DNA of 64,000 nt, from contig JAJKFL010000004.1 in NCBI GenBank assembly GCA_021186555.1, positions 21,294,406 through 21,358,405 of the forward strand, written 5' to 3'. Positions within the stretch are counted from its first letter, which is position 1, and every line of letters starts with the position of its first letter. Below are positions 35,196 to 47,093 of the stretch, in pieces. The translations under genes and the position numbers were made by a program. Source of the DNA: Reticulitermes speratus. Taxonomy: Eukaryota; Arthropoda; Insecta; Blattodea; Rhinotermitidae. The notes under the pieces were generated by a model, which was given only the letters and a program-made list of their open reading frames with translations, was not told the origin of the DNA and made no database searches.

Positions 35196-36557
35196 TCGGG
35201 ATATTACAAGTAAACCTACTTCAAAGGCGTTCAGTGTACAAAAAATTTGCAAATTTATTTATTTACACGGCAACAGGTGGAACTGACAATTACTAGCAAG
35301 GATGTAATGAAAATCCTACACGGATTACTGCTCTTACAGACTTACCAAAGCGTACACAAAGAGCCGAATAAATCTGTTAGAAATATTACATTTCGGGTTC
35401 AAATTGCATGACATTTTTAAACTTATATTTTAGAAGTTGATATTCCATAATGTGAAATTAGGTAGCATAAGTAAATATAATACAGTATTTTCGGGTTATC
35501 TACAGTTATCTACAGGGTTATCTACCCAACTTCATTGATCCTTTCATCTTGACGAACTAGACTATATGATATTTCGGAACATTTTGACATATCTACCACA
35601 CATGGCTTCACATCCCGGCATATCGAAATTTTGACAACCTCAAACGTGACAATTTTCTTATCATTATTTAACCGTAATAGATATCAAAATGGCGGTTGAA
35701 ATATCGGCCTCAGAAGCTGATACATATCTGTCTCAGGTTGGCCAACAGCCGAACTAATAGTACAATATTTGATGATCTGCGATGAATAGAATTCATGGTA
35801 TATGTTTATCTTCTTTAAGCAAGATATTTGAAACTATTTTGACGCAAAACATATATTTAATATCTTATTACATTTGAGGAAGAATTAATGGAAATGCATC
35901 TGAAAATTTACTCAACGAAAGCATGAGCAGTAAGAGGATTTGTAGAGGAAAGTTGCTGCCTTCTTACATCTACGTGATTCTGTTATTATGAGATAAGGGG
36001 CAACAAAAGAAAGCTTTTTGGGAAATTTAATAAAACAGGAAATAATAACAGAGGAGGGTTTAGCGAATGAGATAGGGAGCTGGAAGGGAGGAAGAAGAAT
36101 GAATTGAAATAATAATGGAAAATGAAGGAATAAATTGGAAGAATAAATATTTTGCTTTTGTTATTTCGGAAGATTGCCTTCAAAACGCCAGTAATCTTAA
36201 ATTATTTAAAAGCTTGGGTATAAACAAACAGAAGATACATCAAAAGCAGCGAACAGTAAAAGAGAGGTTTGGGAGGGGGCTGTGATAAGAAGAAAGTGCA
36301 ACAAAGAGTGGAAGACTGCGAATGCGCAGACGTTGTAACAGTGTGTACTGAAGGGATTTAACGTGTAATTAACATGTAGTATAGCAGGGTGGCTGTATGT
36401 ACGATTTATGAACGGCCGGACGCGCAATGCAGCACATCGTACAACAATATTCCGCCGCTCGGTAACCCACGGCAACGACTTAATTTAGAGCTTATGTCAT
36501 TAACAAAAGATCGGGGATACAATGACTAGACAAACGACTGTTCGCTCGTATAGTACA
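35196..36557. other. no gene recognised
   Basis: AT-rich; purine-rich plus strand at 35980-36180. Nothing codes. Confidence 0.5.
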
Positions 36558-36774
36558 GCAAGGTCTTGTTTTACGCCCTTGTTTTGTTCCTAAAAAGTGG
36601 GCGTAAATCAGAAAGATGTAAATCAAAAACGATATTCCTATAAGAAAAAATACTTAAACAAACGGAAGTAAATCAGCCAAAGAGCGTTAAACCGAAAATG
36701 TGAAGGCGTAATTTAGGAAGTGGTGTAAATTGGTAAGAGGCGTTAAAGCAAAAAGGCGTAATACAAGGCCTTGG
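36558..36774. mobile_element. 217-bp MITE-like element
   Basis: Terminal inverted repeats of about 22 bp: left AAGGTCTTGTTTTACGCCCT, right AAAAGGCGTAATACAAGGCC. The interior has several short GTAAATCA and GGCGTAAAT units in direct orientation. No coding capacity. Confidence 0.6.
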
Positions 36775-36779
36775 TATAT

Positions 36780-37587
36780 AAACAGATTGAGCCCTCGAAA
36801 ACCGACATTAATTGGTTCATATTAAGTGACTCGGACATCGAGCAATAGAATCGCGGTAATTCGTTCCACAGAAGTCATAAATTTGAACATTAAACTTTTT
36901 TTTGGGTAAACACCAACAAAGCTAGTGAAGCAAATTTTCCCCTGAAGTCGCTATGAACACATACGGAACGGTGCAGGTATGCACCATTCATTGTTACCTC
37001 TGGCAGTAACTTCAAGCCCAAACCGCAACAGCCCTGTAAAAAAAACCCGGAACCCAGTCAAAAAGAGGCTGTTGGGCCCCAGAGCCAGTCTGCGCGCTTT
37101 CCTGCTGTCAACAGAAGCACGTTTTCACCGTTTTCAAACCCGCAGCTACACTACACAGGCTACAATCTCCCGCCCCTAACAAAGGCTAGTCTACGGATAA
37201 TTTTATTCATTCGAATGCAATCTATAATGGAAGATGAAAAGGAGAAACGACAAACTCTGTAGTCGCGGACTGACTGTCACTATGCCCCAGTCTACATCTA
37301 AGGAAAATAATTCTCAAGACGGACGTACGACTACTGATGGGACAAATCATGGGAAAGAACAGGAGTCCGCTACGGGTTGCACAGAAGTGACGATCGGACG
37401 ACCGCTACTTACATTCCATTCCAGTGTAATGACCCCCCCCCCTCAAAAAAAAAACACGAAGTTAACCTCACTTGAAATGCATGTTCGATATAACTCATGC
37501 AAACAGCACGTGGTATGAAAATAAACACTATACAAATCAAAATAGATATTTTGCGTGATCAAGCCTGTTCTTGAAATATTGACATTA
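36780..37587. other. no gene recognised
   Basis: ORFs of 66 and 94 codons (36979-37179, 37234-37518) have polar, low-complexity translations with no motif I know. C run and A run at 37432-37453. Confidence 0.45.
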
Positions 37588-37831
37588 ACTAACTAACTGA
37601 CTGACTGACCGACCGACTAATTGACTAATTGACTAACTAACTAACTAACTAACTGAGTGACTAAGTAACTTATTAACACACTAACTAAGCAACCAACTAA
37701 CTAACAACTAACTGACTGATTGACTAAGTCATTAATACACTAATTAACTAATACACAAAATAACTAACTTAATAAATAACTCACTAACACACTAAATTGA
37801 TATGTAACTAACTAACTAACTAACTAACTCC
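37588..37831. repeat. (CTAA)n / (CTGA)n degenerate tetranucleotide array
   Basis: About 240 bp dominated by ACTAACTAACT and GACTGACTGA units, with interruptions. Confidence 0.9.
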
Positions 37832-38509
37832 CAGATGCAGAGTTCTTGAAAATCCAACCGTTCCTTAGCTACCCCGTTCCCACCCTTTTCCGGAATCAGA
37901 CAATTTATTATTTCTTCGTAACATCCCGCAATTCACAATCTATAGCCTTAGCGAGAATAATTCATCCCGCACCCTCCCTAACACATGTGCGTCTAATTCT
38001 AATATCAGTCTCTGTCTTCAAAGAGGTCTCTTTCCTTCAGGTTATTTCGATCCAAGTTTTGTAGCATTTTATATGTCTGCCATTTTTGCGACGTGGTACG
38101 AGGCGATGTGTAACATTCAGTAAATCAGTTCGGCAGGGCTAAAAGAGACGGACATATTGCACATAACCCCGTTGCCTTTTAGCTACTTTGTGTGTGTTCT
38201 GCGTTAATGGAAATAAAGAGATCTGCATACTCTGCTCACAGCAAAAAACATATTTTGGTACGTGTACACGACAGGCGTGTAGCGTACATGTTATGGAGTT
38301 TAGAGATAAGTTCAAATAATACAAGGCAAAATCAGGTTTAAGGTAAGACATATTACACAACACAGTTTATGGCAGGTACACGAGATGCTACATTCCCCAG
38401 AAAGAAGTGTAGGCCTGTAAATTACTGAAGTACACGAGTGAAGGTATTCGGAGGAAGAAAGCAACATTCTGAAACAAAGAGCAGGCTGTGGTAATATGGT
38501 ATTCATCAC
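37832..38509. other. no gene recognised
   Basis: Nothing recognised. Confidence 0.5.
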
Positions 38510-38695
38510 TTTTGTGTACCTAGCACAGTGGTGTAGCAGTAACGCTGTGTGTTTGTATACGAGAGAGCTCAGGTCCAGTCTTGGCTGGAAGACCGTCCTT
38601 CCTACCAGGTTTATCATAGCGTCGTCAGCCACATCAGGCAGAAGGTGGGATGTAACGTACCTCTCTATTAGGCCACGGCCAGTTCCTTCCAGCTG
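38510..38695 (+). mobile_element. possible old tRNA-derived SINE
   Basis: A tRNA-like start (GCACAGTGGTGTAGCAGTAA as A box region; CAGGTCCAGTCTTGG as a damaged B box) followed by a more GC-rich body up to CAGTTCCTTCCAGCTG. No second copy in the window, so this is weak. Confidence 0.3.
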
Positions 38696-39450
38696 ATTAT
38701 TAACCATTCACCCCACCATTGATGCTCTACAGCCGGAAATAATGAAAACATTGTGCAGTAAACCACAAAATTCCTCTTTGTTGGTTCATTAGTTTTTATG
38801 CAGCGTTCTTATTGTAAGATTAGATAATAAAAGGCACACTTTTGAAGGATTTCTGTGTAAGGCTACAGAAAAAAGTTATGGCGGCCAGTTTTAACCTAAT
38901 ATCTCAACACTTTTACTGAAGGACCGACAAAGTTACCAAAATCCAGGCAACATTACCGGCCTCCGAAAAGTCAAACTGCAACCTCCCAATTACGAAGTTA
39001 GAAAGCTAACCTCTCATCCGTGAATTTCGGTGAGATGCTGTCATTCGTGGTTAACTTCAAATATCACTTGGTCAATTTTAACATATCCACAAGCATGAAG
39101 CTTTGACATACACGATTTCTCTAGGATGATTTCGCTAACAACTAGCGTAACTATGTTAACATTGTGAAGGAGGTGAGCAAAGGAGAGCACGTAAGAATAA
39201 TGAGAAATCAGAAAGGTCAGAACTTGAGATAATACATCCCAGAGCACCCTTGTATAAATTATCGAGAAGTTGCACGAAGGCCAAACTTATTTAGACCTTT
39301 TTTTCTAATCTTGTAAGCCTAGATGGAAGGAAGGAGAATCAAATCCCTCATTAGCTTCCTTCGAGATTGTAAAATTTATCATCACTCTAGTAATAAAATG
39401 TACATTATATTAACTTGATATTGTATATACCGTGCAACGTTATAATAATA
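38696..39450. other. no gene recognised
   Basis: Nothing recognised. Confidence 0.5.
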
Positions 39451-39509
39451 TAGTACTTACATAACCAACATTTATTGCACAAAAATATAACTAATTTAGT
39501 TTTTCACAT

Positions 39510-39554
39510 AACCCTACATATGTTTCGGTCCAAAATGGGCCATCATCAGGGGTT
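39510..39554 (-). ncRNA. type I hammerhead-like ribozyme motif
   Basis: Minus-strand twin of the motif at 39684-39728, identical in core and stems. Confidence 0.6.
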
Positions 39555-39683
39555 TCTGGTTTTTAAGCTTTCACTTGTGCACTTCCTATGGTATTGTTCT
39601 AAACCATGATACCAACAAAAACTCACATTACATGTTTTTAACAATACCAAAGGAAGTGCACAAGTGAAAGCTTAAAAACCAGA

Positions 39684-39728
39684 AACCCCTGATGATGGCC
39701 CATTTTGGACCGAAACATATGTAGGGTT
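39684..39728 (+). ncRNA. type I hammerhead-like ribozyme motif, core intact
   Basis: In order: stem I AACCC, CTGATGA, extra T, stem II GGCCCA/TGGACC (one C-A mismatch), GAAAC, stem III ACATATGT (self-complementary), A as the base before the predicted cleavage site, stem I GGGTT (5 bp paired with AACCC). Every invariant core base is present. The short palindromic stem III is typical of the small hammerheads of Penelope-like elements, which are thought to act better as dimers. The extra base after A9 is the only core departure. Not tested. Confidence 0.6.
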
Positions 39729-40050
39729 ATGTGAAAAACTAAATTAGTTATATTTTTGTGCAATAAATGTTGGTTATGTAAGTAGTACATTATATTAATT
39801 TCAATATAATTAACAAAATGCCCTAGTTTTGTCTGTAAAATGTAATCTCTCTTATTACTGACACTATGAAAATTATAATGCCTGCAAATACTAAGGACCA
39901 CAAATATAAAATTGCAAGGTTTTGTGTGGAATACGAGGTTCCCGTAGCAGTGAGCATTTTCATTGCGATCGCCTGCGTTATAACAGAGTGCGCAGAGGCT
40001 AATCAGAATTTAATAGCAACTTGTCATTGCACCTTCAGCTGAAGATGAAG

Positions 40051-40511
40051 GCAGCACGTTTACTGATAACTGGCAGCACGTTCACTGATAACTGGCAGCA
40101 CGTTACTGATAACTGACAGCACGTTACTGATAACTGGCAGCACGTTTACTGATAACTGGCAGCACGTTCACTGATAACTGGCAGCACGTTTACTGATAAC
40201 TGGCAGCACGTTTACTGATAACTGGCAGCACGTTTACTGGTAACTGGCAGCACGTTTACTGGTAACTGGCAGCACGTTTACTGATAACTGGCAGCACGTT
40301 ATCTGGTAACTGGCAGCACGTTTACTGGTAACTGACAGCACGTTTACTGATAACTGGCAGCACGTTTACTGGTAACTGCAGCACGTTTACTGATAACTGG
40401 CAGCACGTTTACTGATAACTGGCAGCACGTTTACTGATAACTGGCAGCACGTTATCTGGTAACTGGCAGCACGTTTACTGGTAACTGGCAGCACGTTTAC
40501 TGATAACTGCC
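40051..40511. repeat. 22-bp minisatellite, about 21 units
   Basis: Unit CTGATAACTGGCAGCACGTT plus TA. Units differ by GATAACTGG versus GGTAACTGG and by small changes at GTTTACTG/GTTCACTG/GTTATCTG/GTTACTG. The array starts directly after CAGCTGAAGATGAAG. Confidence 0.95.
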
Positions 40512-40848
40512 TGTTGCAATACGTGATGTCTCAACCAAAACAACACAGCCGAAATTCTTTTTTTGTGCTAGATGACGATAATTAATGCACAACAAAAATT
40601 TAAATTGGAACAGTTTTGAATACGTGGAATTCGAAACTTTACGTACCATCATAATTTATAAAAGATGTAAGAAAATATTTTTGAAGAGAAATCTCTGCGT
40701 CCATTAATGTTATATCTTTCACTCAACCCAGTATCTAAAACACGGAATAAAATTTAAAAAAGAAGGAAAAGAACATTTTAAAGAATATCGTAATTCCACA
40801 ATAAGAGTATCTAATAGCCAGTAAGATAACGTAGTAACAATAAATAAC
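40512..40848. other. no gene recognised
   Basis: Nothing recognised. Confidence 0.5.
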
Positions 40849-40890
40849 AATAATAATAATAATAATAATAATTATTATTATTATTATTAT
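40849..40890. repeat. (AAT)n(ATT)n palindromic microsatellite
   Basis: About seven AAT units are followed directly by about seven ATT units, so the tract is a perfect inverted repeat. Confidence 0.95.
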
Positions 40891-41130
40891 TTCTGAGACT
40901 TTTGCATACATACAACAGGACAAGTATGAGAGAGAGATTTGGTGAATGTGAGATATTCCGGGAAAAGGATGACATACGGAAGTTTCTTTTTTACTGTAAA
41001 TTTATACGAACTTTTCAGGTTCGAAGCTGGTATTATTTGGAGATATATGTATGATCAGAGAAATTGTGAAGGGATTTACTGACATAGAAATGGAGCAGTA
41101 GAGTAAAACTTGTCAGACATTATAGCTGTT

Positions 41131-41179
41131 CTCTGTATTTGACTTACAATACGTTCTCTGTATTTGACTTACAATACGT
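41131..41179. repeat. 25-bp direct duplication
   Basis: TTCTCTGTATTTGACTTACA plus ATACG occurs twice in tandem. Confidence 0.9.
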
Positions 41180-41619
41180 CTAAATAAACACTAGACCATG
41201 CCCGTCCAGTGTGTAGCTGCCGGGCATAATGCAATCCGCCATACATATTCACGTATTTAAACACGGATATTACAGATGTGTCACAGAGGTCACGTTTATC
41301 GCCATTTATATTTCGACACACTGTATCTATTGAGACGTTCCCACTTCTAATAGATGTCCCACACACAGTGACCACACAGTTTGGTTTTGCTTGTGTCTGG
41401 GTATGTGGTCTTTGAGAAATGAAAATATTAAAACTCATACGCCGATCAGCATTAAAGGATAAGCACGTATATGGCTGATTATGGTTTTAACTATGAACTT
41501 CCGTCTGATTAGACGATTATAGGTTGACCCATTATACACTGACATTCACTTCCTACAGAACAGGGGATATTTCGTATCCCTTATAGAGGCAAACCGACTA
41601 AAGCACTTAGGAAAATAAT
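41180..41619. other. no gene recognised
   Basis: An 89-codon minus ORF (41169-41438) has no recognisable motif. Confidence 0.45.
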
Positions 41620-41760
41620 CGCTGTTTATTTAAGAGAATCACACGAAACACATAAATACCCCGTGTGGGCGAAATGCAGAGTTTCTTAATGTTACAGCAG
41701 CTGGTGCCTATAGTTACCACTAAAGTTTACGCTTAATATTTGATTTCAGTAAACAAAATT
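41620..41760 (+). repeat. dispersed repeat family F, copy 1
   Basis: Shares with 49398 and 59085: TTTATTTAAGAGAATCACAC (leading part), GTGTGGGCGAAATGCAGAGT, TTCTTAATGTTACAGC and GTGCCTATAGTTACCACT. No termini identified. Confidence 0.5.
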
Positions 41761-43523
41761 GGATGATTTCACACGGCTGTGATTTTGAAGAGCAATATAT
41801 TCTTGGCTGTAACCCCGTGTAGTAAGGTAGTAGGTCCTATGCATCGACATTACGTTTTAGAGGAGCCTGTGCCTCCATAATCAGGGTAGATTATGGAGGT
41901 ATCAGCTTTATGTGAAACGTTCATACGTGTATACCAGATTTCAAGGCGCCACATACCAGAAGTCAATAACTTTAACAACTTTTTGAATGTTTATCCATAT
42001 GTCAATCTTGATAACATTCCGATTAATCATCAAACGTATTTACTATGAATGTAAGCTTATGACATATAGGCCCTCACTTTGAAACGCTCACATGTCTGTT
42101 CACAGTCGGGAGGTTCAGTTTGTAAATCTCAACTGCGAGCTGATAGTCCTGACATTTTTTATAACTTCACACAGATCCTCCATAAACATGTCAGGGTAAT
42201 ATATTAACACAGGTAAAGGCCTCTTTCACGTCCTGTAACATTTGTCACTCACGAATTGCCTCAGCTCAAAGCAAAAAAAAAAAATATTTTGCAGTTGAAA
42301 GAGTGACAACACATAACACAAAAACTTATCAATCAATCATCTGTAGCCGCCGCAATTTGTGGACGTGTGACTCGTGGCCCTAAAATGACTGGACGCGCCT
42401 GAGCCTGACACAGCGTGTCCTTCAACAGACTGGAGCTAGGTAGCTGCTTGTCGTAAATATAATACTGCCAGTCTTCAGCACAGTGTAAATACTGTTGCAT
42501 GCTGTTTATACTGTGTGGCTCAGGCAACAGGAAGTAGCTCTGTCACAGAGCTGAAGATTCAAGCGTTTCGAGACACGACACGTATAAAAGACAGCAGATT
42601 AGAGTCATTAGTGTCAAACTTCCGGCACTAGACACTGTTAATTTTCCGTTCATATCTTGCCCTTGCGACGACTGAATCACAAACACATGTAGAGAGACGT
42701 TAAATGGGGGATGAACATCCAATAAATTCAGTCAGAGTATATTTTGTGTTTAGGTTTGTGCATAAAACTGTGATACAGAAACATTTACCGGGTCTTCGAT
42801 AGTTGATTCACCTTATGCGCTATTTAAGTTAACATATAATTCACAATAGTGACCTTATCACTGTCGGCACAACATGTTTAGATATTTATAGTGTCTTTCT
42901 ACCTACATGTTTCTGCTTAAACGCCATTATCAGGTCAGCAAATTCACAAGGACCTTTGAAATACCCTGCTTTATTTACAGTCTTGGCAGTTTGTGTTAAG
43001 TATTTCTCAAACAAATTAATTTTTTAGCCTGATTATGACAGTATACTCGTACGTCGAAATACAAAAATAAAATATATACATATGTGGCGATTAATGTGGC
43101 AAACCCACTAACTCAAAGAACCAAACATTGGCGAACAGAACCCCTATTATGAGTTATTAAATGACACTCAGTTGAAAGACCCATGCGTGTTAAGCATAAA
43201 CACAAAGATGCTGCTCACCAACACAACTACAGGCTTAGCACTTACTGGCCCATTACACAGGAGGATAAATATCAACACATAACACGCGGTATGTATTACT
43301 CAGATTAGGCAAGAGAGCTATACCATGGAAACGTAGCTTTCGCGAGTAACACATTAATTTGCTTTTAGTTTTTAATTCGTAATTAACTATTTTCCAGGAT
43401 ATAACTATTTTGGAAAGAAGACATCAACACTAATAGAAATTTGTTTGCGATTCTAGCATAAATTTGTGAAGACATGTTAAACATCTATAACAATTTTATA
43501 TTCTCTACATTTAGCAATGTTTT
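41761..43523. other. no gene recognised
   Basis: Apart from the decayed hammerhead-like motif at 42902-42937, nothing recognised. Confidence 0.5.
42902..42937 (-). ncRNA. hammerhead-like motif, inactive (G8 to A)
   Basis: Minus strand: stem I ACC, CTGATAA (G8 lost), extra T, GGC...GCA, GAAAC, stem III ACATGT, A, stem I GGT. Stem I and III persist while the essential G8 and stem II have changed. Confidence 0.4.
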
Positions 43524-43886
43524 TATTATACATAAAATCGTGATCCGACAAATGTACACTCTTTATCATTTGCTATTTAATGCAGTCTACATTAAACATA
43601 GTCCAACATGTTTCGAACTATGTTACAGTTCATCTTCAGGGACTCAATTGTTTATTACACCAGCTATATACGTATGGTTCTCACTAAAATATATAAGGTA
43701 GGTAGATAAAATGTCGCTAACTGTGTTGAGTTTGCGGATACTGAAAACAATATTAAAACATTTTTAAGCTAAGATATTTAAAATTCAAAACAAATTTTAT
43801 ATAATGGTTATGTTTTTAATACAGACTGTATTAAATAGCAAATAATAAAGAGAGTACATTTGTCCGATCACGATTTTATGTAATCA
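43524..43886. mobile_element. foldback element with one hammerhead-like motif
   Basis: Arms 43524-43600 and about 43805-43886: the left arm has ATACATAAAATCGTGATCCG and the right has its near-complement CGATCACGATTTTATGTAA. Further inner pairs are TTTGCTATTTAATGCAGTC and GACTGTATTAAATAGCAAA. The hammerhead-like motif lies just inside the left arm; the right arm lacks a counterpart. Confidence 0.75.
43600..43644 (-). ncRNA. type I hammerhead-like ribozyme motif, all stems perfect
   Basis: Minus strand: stem I AGTCC, CTGAAGA, extra T, stem II GAACT/AGTTC (perfect 5 bp, loop GTAACAT), GAAAC, stem III ACATGT, T as the base before the predicted cleavage site, stem I GGACT. Stem I and stem II differ completely in sequence from the 39.7-kb copy yet pair perfectly, which is compensatory change supporting a selected structure. 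Confidence 0.65.
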
Positions 43887-44125
43887 AGAAAATGTACGGT
43901 ACAAATAACATAAAGATTTTTTTATTCTTGGCGAGGTAAATGAATTTATTTTCGCACATCTTTGACAACATTTATATTAAAATGTATTCCTATGCATTTG
44001 AGTGGAAGATAGCCGTCATGGGCCGAAACGTGTACGAGAAGTACTACGAAATAACAAATAGTTATTCACAAGTACGTGTGCAATTAGTTGGTATTTATAT
44101 TGTATACGCTACTGTGATTTTTTTT

Positions 44126-44374
44126 ATCATGGCTCGACAGTCCTAATGGGCCTAGGCCTCCTCCTTATCGAAGTTTCGAGATCACACTGAAACACACCAC
44201 ACTCGGTAGCACTCCTCTGGACCGGTGATCGGTCCGTCGCAGATACCTCTACGTGACAACACACAATGCTCACAATAGACAGACATCCATGTCTGCGGCG
44301 GGATTCGAACCCGCAATCCAGCAAGCGAGCGGCCGCAGACACACGCCTTAGACCGCGCGGCCACTGGGATCGGC
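44126..44374 (-). mobile_element. SINE family C
   Basis: Minus-strand copy. Read on the minus strand: GCCGATCCCAGTGGCCGCGC, B box GGGTTCGAATCCC, GCAGACATGGATGTCTGTC, AGAGGAGTGCTACCGAGTG and 3' end GGACTGTCGAGCCATG with an A-rich tail. Approximate target duplication CTACTGTGATTT (44109) and CTATTGTGAATT (44376). Confidence 0.85.
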
Positions 44375-44389
44375 ACTATTGTGAATTTG

Positions 44390-46694
44390 GCCTACATATT
44401 AATCTGTGAGCCCTGTTTTGTATTTTCCCGCTGGAATAGTGAAAAGAAAGTAGTTATTACCCTCTCCCTGCGCATCATTACCAAATGCTTCAGTACAATG
44501 ACAGCTTCTTCAGGTGGTATGGTCATGTCCCGAAACGTCGCTGATATTAAATAGACCTCAGACAAGGGACAATGTTTAATAAAACTGCACTGTAACTCTT
44601 CACATTGTGTACGATCAAATTTTGTTTACTGATTACCTGAAACTGCCTTAGGTTGACACATCTGGCAACAGAATTCTGACGTGACAAACATGACACAATA
44701 ACAACAGAACAGAGTAGACGAAGTTTTGGTATGTCAACTGTGGTGTACAGACAAAGCGTTCAGGGATCAACCTGATGTAAAAGCAGCGCTGTGTTCTCAA
44801 CAAAAGGCGGCAGTACTACAGCATGCTTTATCGCTTTGTAACGAACACACTCCAATCCACCATCATCGCCATCTTGGTTTTAGTAAGCCTCCATTTTATC
44901 AGTTGCACGTTGCTCCTACACAACACAAATTTATACTGAGATATTAGTACAGCGGATTAGTTAGAAAACGCGATATTGAAGAACACAACATCTCGTAGTC
45001 TGACAGGCGAGAACAATATTTTCGGAAGAAATTATGTACTGCTTGCATCTTCTGGGCATATGAGGTATTTTTATGAAAGAACATATTATACAGAGTGTAT
45101 ATAAAATGCTTAGACAAACTTAAACAGTGAGTTCTTCACATCAAAACAAATACAAGTACAAATACAAGTGATGCTAGGCTGTACTGACCCGTAGAGCTGC
45201 CAGTCGACACGGCATAACAAAAGACTCGATTTGAATTTTCAGCAACACCGCTGTAAGAACTCAAATCTCTCGTAAAGTAAGAATGTGGTCTAAATACGAG
45301 GAAATGTACAGTGCCCAGTGCAGTCAAGTGGAAGTTAACAGCAGAATATGTTAAACAGACCTATACATTAACTCCACTTTACATTAACACTTTAAATTCT
45401 AGTGGTTGCTGTATCTACAGCCAGGTTTAACACCAAAAACTCTGTCCTTTTTCCACATGGTGTATTACGTGTTCCGTGTGACTCTTAGGGTAAACAGTGA
45501 TTTTTATCTATATAGCATTAACCGGTTAGTCTCTGTAATGAAAGCACAATGTATTTTATGTGAGGCACGAAGTTAATTATTATGTATAAAGGGTGTTTAC
45601 CCGTCAAAATGACGGACTGGAAAATACAGGCAACAAAATATCTCGCCGAGACTGTATGTTCAAAACTCATATCTAGCACGTCTGTGTGCGAGTGCTGTTC
45701 ACTGTCACGATCTTAGCCCCCCCCCCCCCCCTGCTGCCGTTCGTTCTTCGTCCTGTCTTCTGATAATGGCAACAGGCCCCCGACTTTGTCTATCCACGCA
45801 GCGTCATTTGTTTTTCTGGTTAAACGTCTTTTTCTCTCTTCAAGTGTCTAAGCACTTTTACAACCCACCTGTTTTTAAGTTCCGCTTGTCCATTTGAATA
45901 ATCTTCCACGACGGGAAATAACAGAAAAATAATGTAACAATATGATAAAAACAGTGGTAATAACGTGAATAGTAACTAATGTAGTAATGGTGCTAATTAT
46001 TATGTTTGTAGGCAACTAAGTGACTAGTTGCATATTGTTACTATCATTGACTTCATGAAGATTAAATTGCTGTAGGACCATCACCAGGCTATTTTCCAGC
46101 ATTTCTGGAGCGGAATAAACGTATATCTGACAGGATATTTCGCTTCGGGATACAGTGAGTGAACATCCCACATGGGAATCCATACGATGTGATACAGATC
46201 TGGTTGTCATGTAATTGTGGAGAGCTCAGCATCGATACAATGTTAAAGGTTAAAGGCCTGAGGTCAAGAGAACATTTTCAGCTACTGCTATGTCTATTTA
46301 TTTATAGTTTGGGATTGATTAACATTGTTCCAATACCGACTACACTATGTAACATATATTTATTTAGTTACTCAAGACAAACACTGTGTTTGGTGCTTTA
46401 ATAGGCGCTGACTTCTGTGTAGGACCGAATACTTGTCACTTTATATTTAAATAATATTTTTAATTTGTTGTACTGCGTAAACCTTGCTGCTACAGTACCC
46501 GCAAGATGCAAAACTAAAGGATTGACAAATAAGCAAAGAGCACACACTTAAACATAAATAAAATAAATATCAAATAATGAAATAATAAATTCAATCGATT
46601 AGTGTTCATGTCGCATGAACTGTGATTCTTTGTCTTTCATCATTAGGAATGTGTCTGCCCCGTTTGGTTTCCTCAATTACTTCACTTCAATTTT
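44390..46694. other. no gene recognised
   Basis: C run at about 45717-45731. ACGCTGATATTAAATAG-type sequences and a broken hammerhead-like remnant (44505-44535). The start of a 45.6-kb block (AAGGGTGTTTACCCGTC) is itself a short palindrome. No coding motif. Confidence 0.4.
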
Positions 46695-46925
46695 CGCCGA
46701 TGACTAGAAGAAATATTCGAATCCCGGCAGACGCAAGAGATGTTCCTTTCTCCAAGCCGTGCAGACCGGCTGTGGGGCGCACTCAGCCTCCTGTTCATTG
46801 CCTACCAGAGTTCTTCGCCGGGAGTAAAACGGTGAAGGCGCGAAGTTGACTACTCACCTCCATCTACTGCCGGGGTTAAGAATGAGTGGAGCTATACCTC
46901 TGCTCCCTACTTATGCCTTCATGGT
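46695..46925 (+). mobile_element. SINE family B copy
   Basis: Plus-strand copy: B box TATTCGAATCCCGG (46714), TTCCTTTCTCCAAGCCGTGC, GCACTCAGCCTCCTGTTC, GCCGGGAGTAAAACGG, GACTACTCACCTCC, GCCGGGGTTAAGAATGAGTG and GAGCTATACCTCTG. The A box end is not clear. Confidence 0.75.
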
Positions 46926-47093
46926 GTGGACAGACACAAATTACATCGCTTTACAGTATTAGGACAACTGGCAGGTTTCCGTCAAGACGAAAATGAACAT
47001 TCAGGATCCAAAAATAAGGTGGTTTCCTTCAGTAGCTGAGCGACTATTAGTTTATCCAGAAGCATTCTGCCCCATTGTGTTTTTTTGTGTGGC

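Larger units (their letters stand above)
39451..39787. mobile_element. 337-bp foldback with two outward-facing hammerhead-like motifs
   Basis: Arms of about 150 bp (39451-39600 and 39639-39787) are close to perfect complements around a spacer of about 38 bp. The left arm begins TAGTACTTACATAACCAACA and the right arm ends with its near-complement. Each arm carries the same hammerhead-like core, one per strand. The high identity between arms suggests recent origin or ongoing homogenisation. No protein-coding capacity. Confidence 0.85.

Noticed and set aside
40051..40511. CRISPR-like array
   Set aside because: 22-bp units are directly adjacent without unique spacers, in eukaryotic repeat-rich DNA: a minisatellite.
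44505..44535. CTTCAGGTGG ... CCCGAAACGTCG
   Set aside because: Lacks the CTGANGA strand in the right orientation; GAAAC alone is not evidence.
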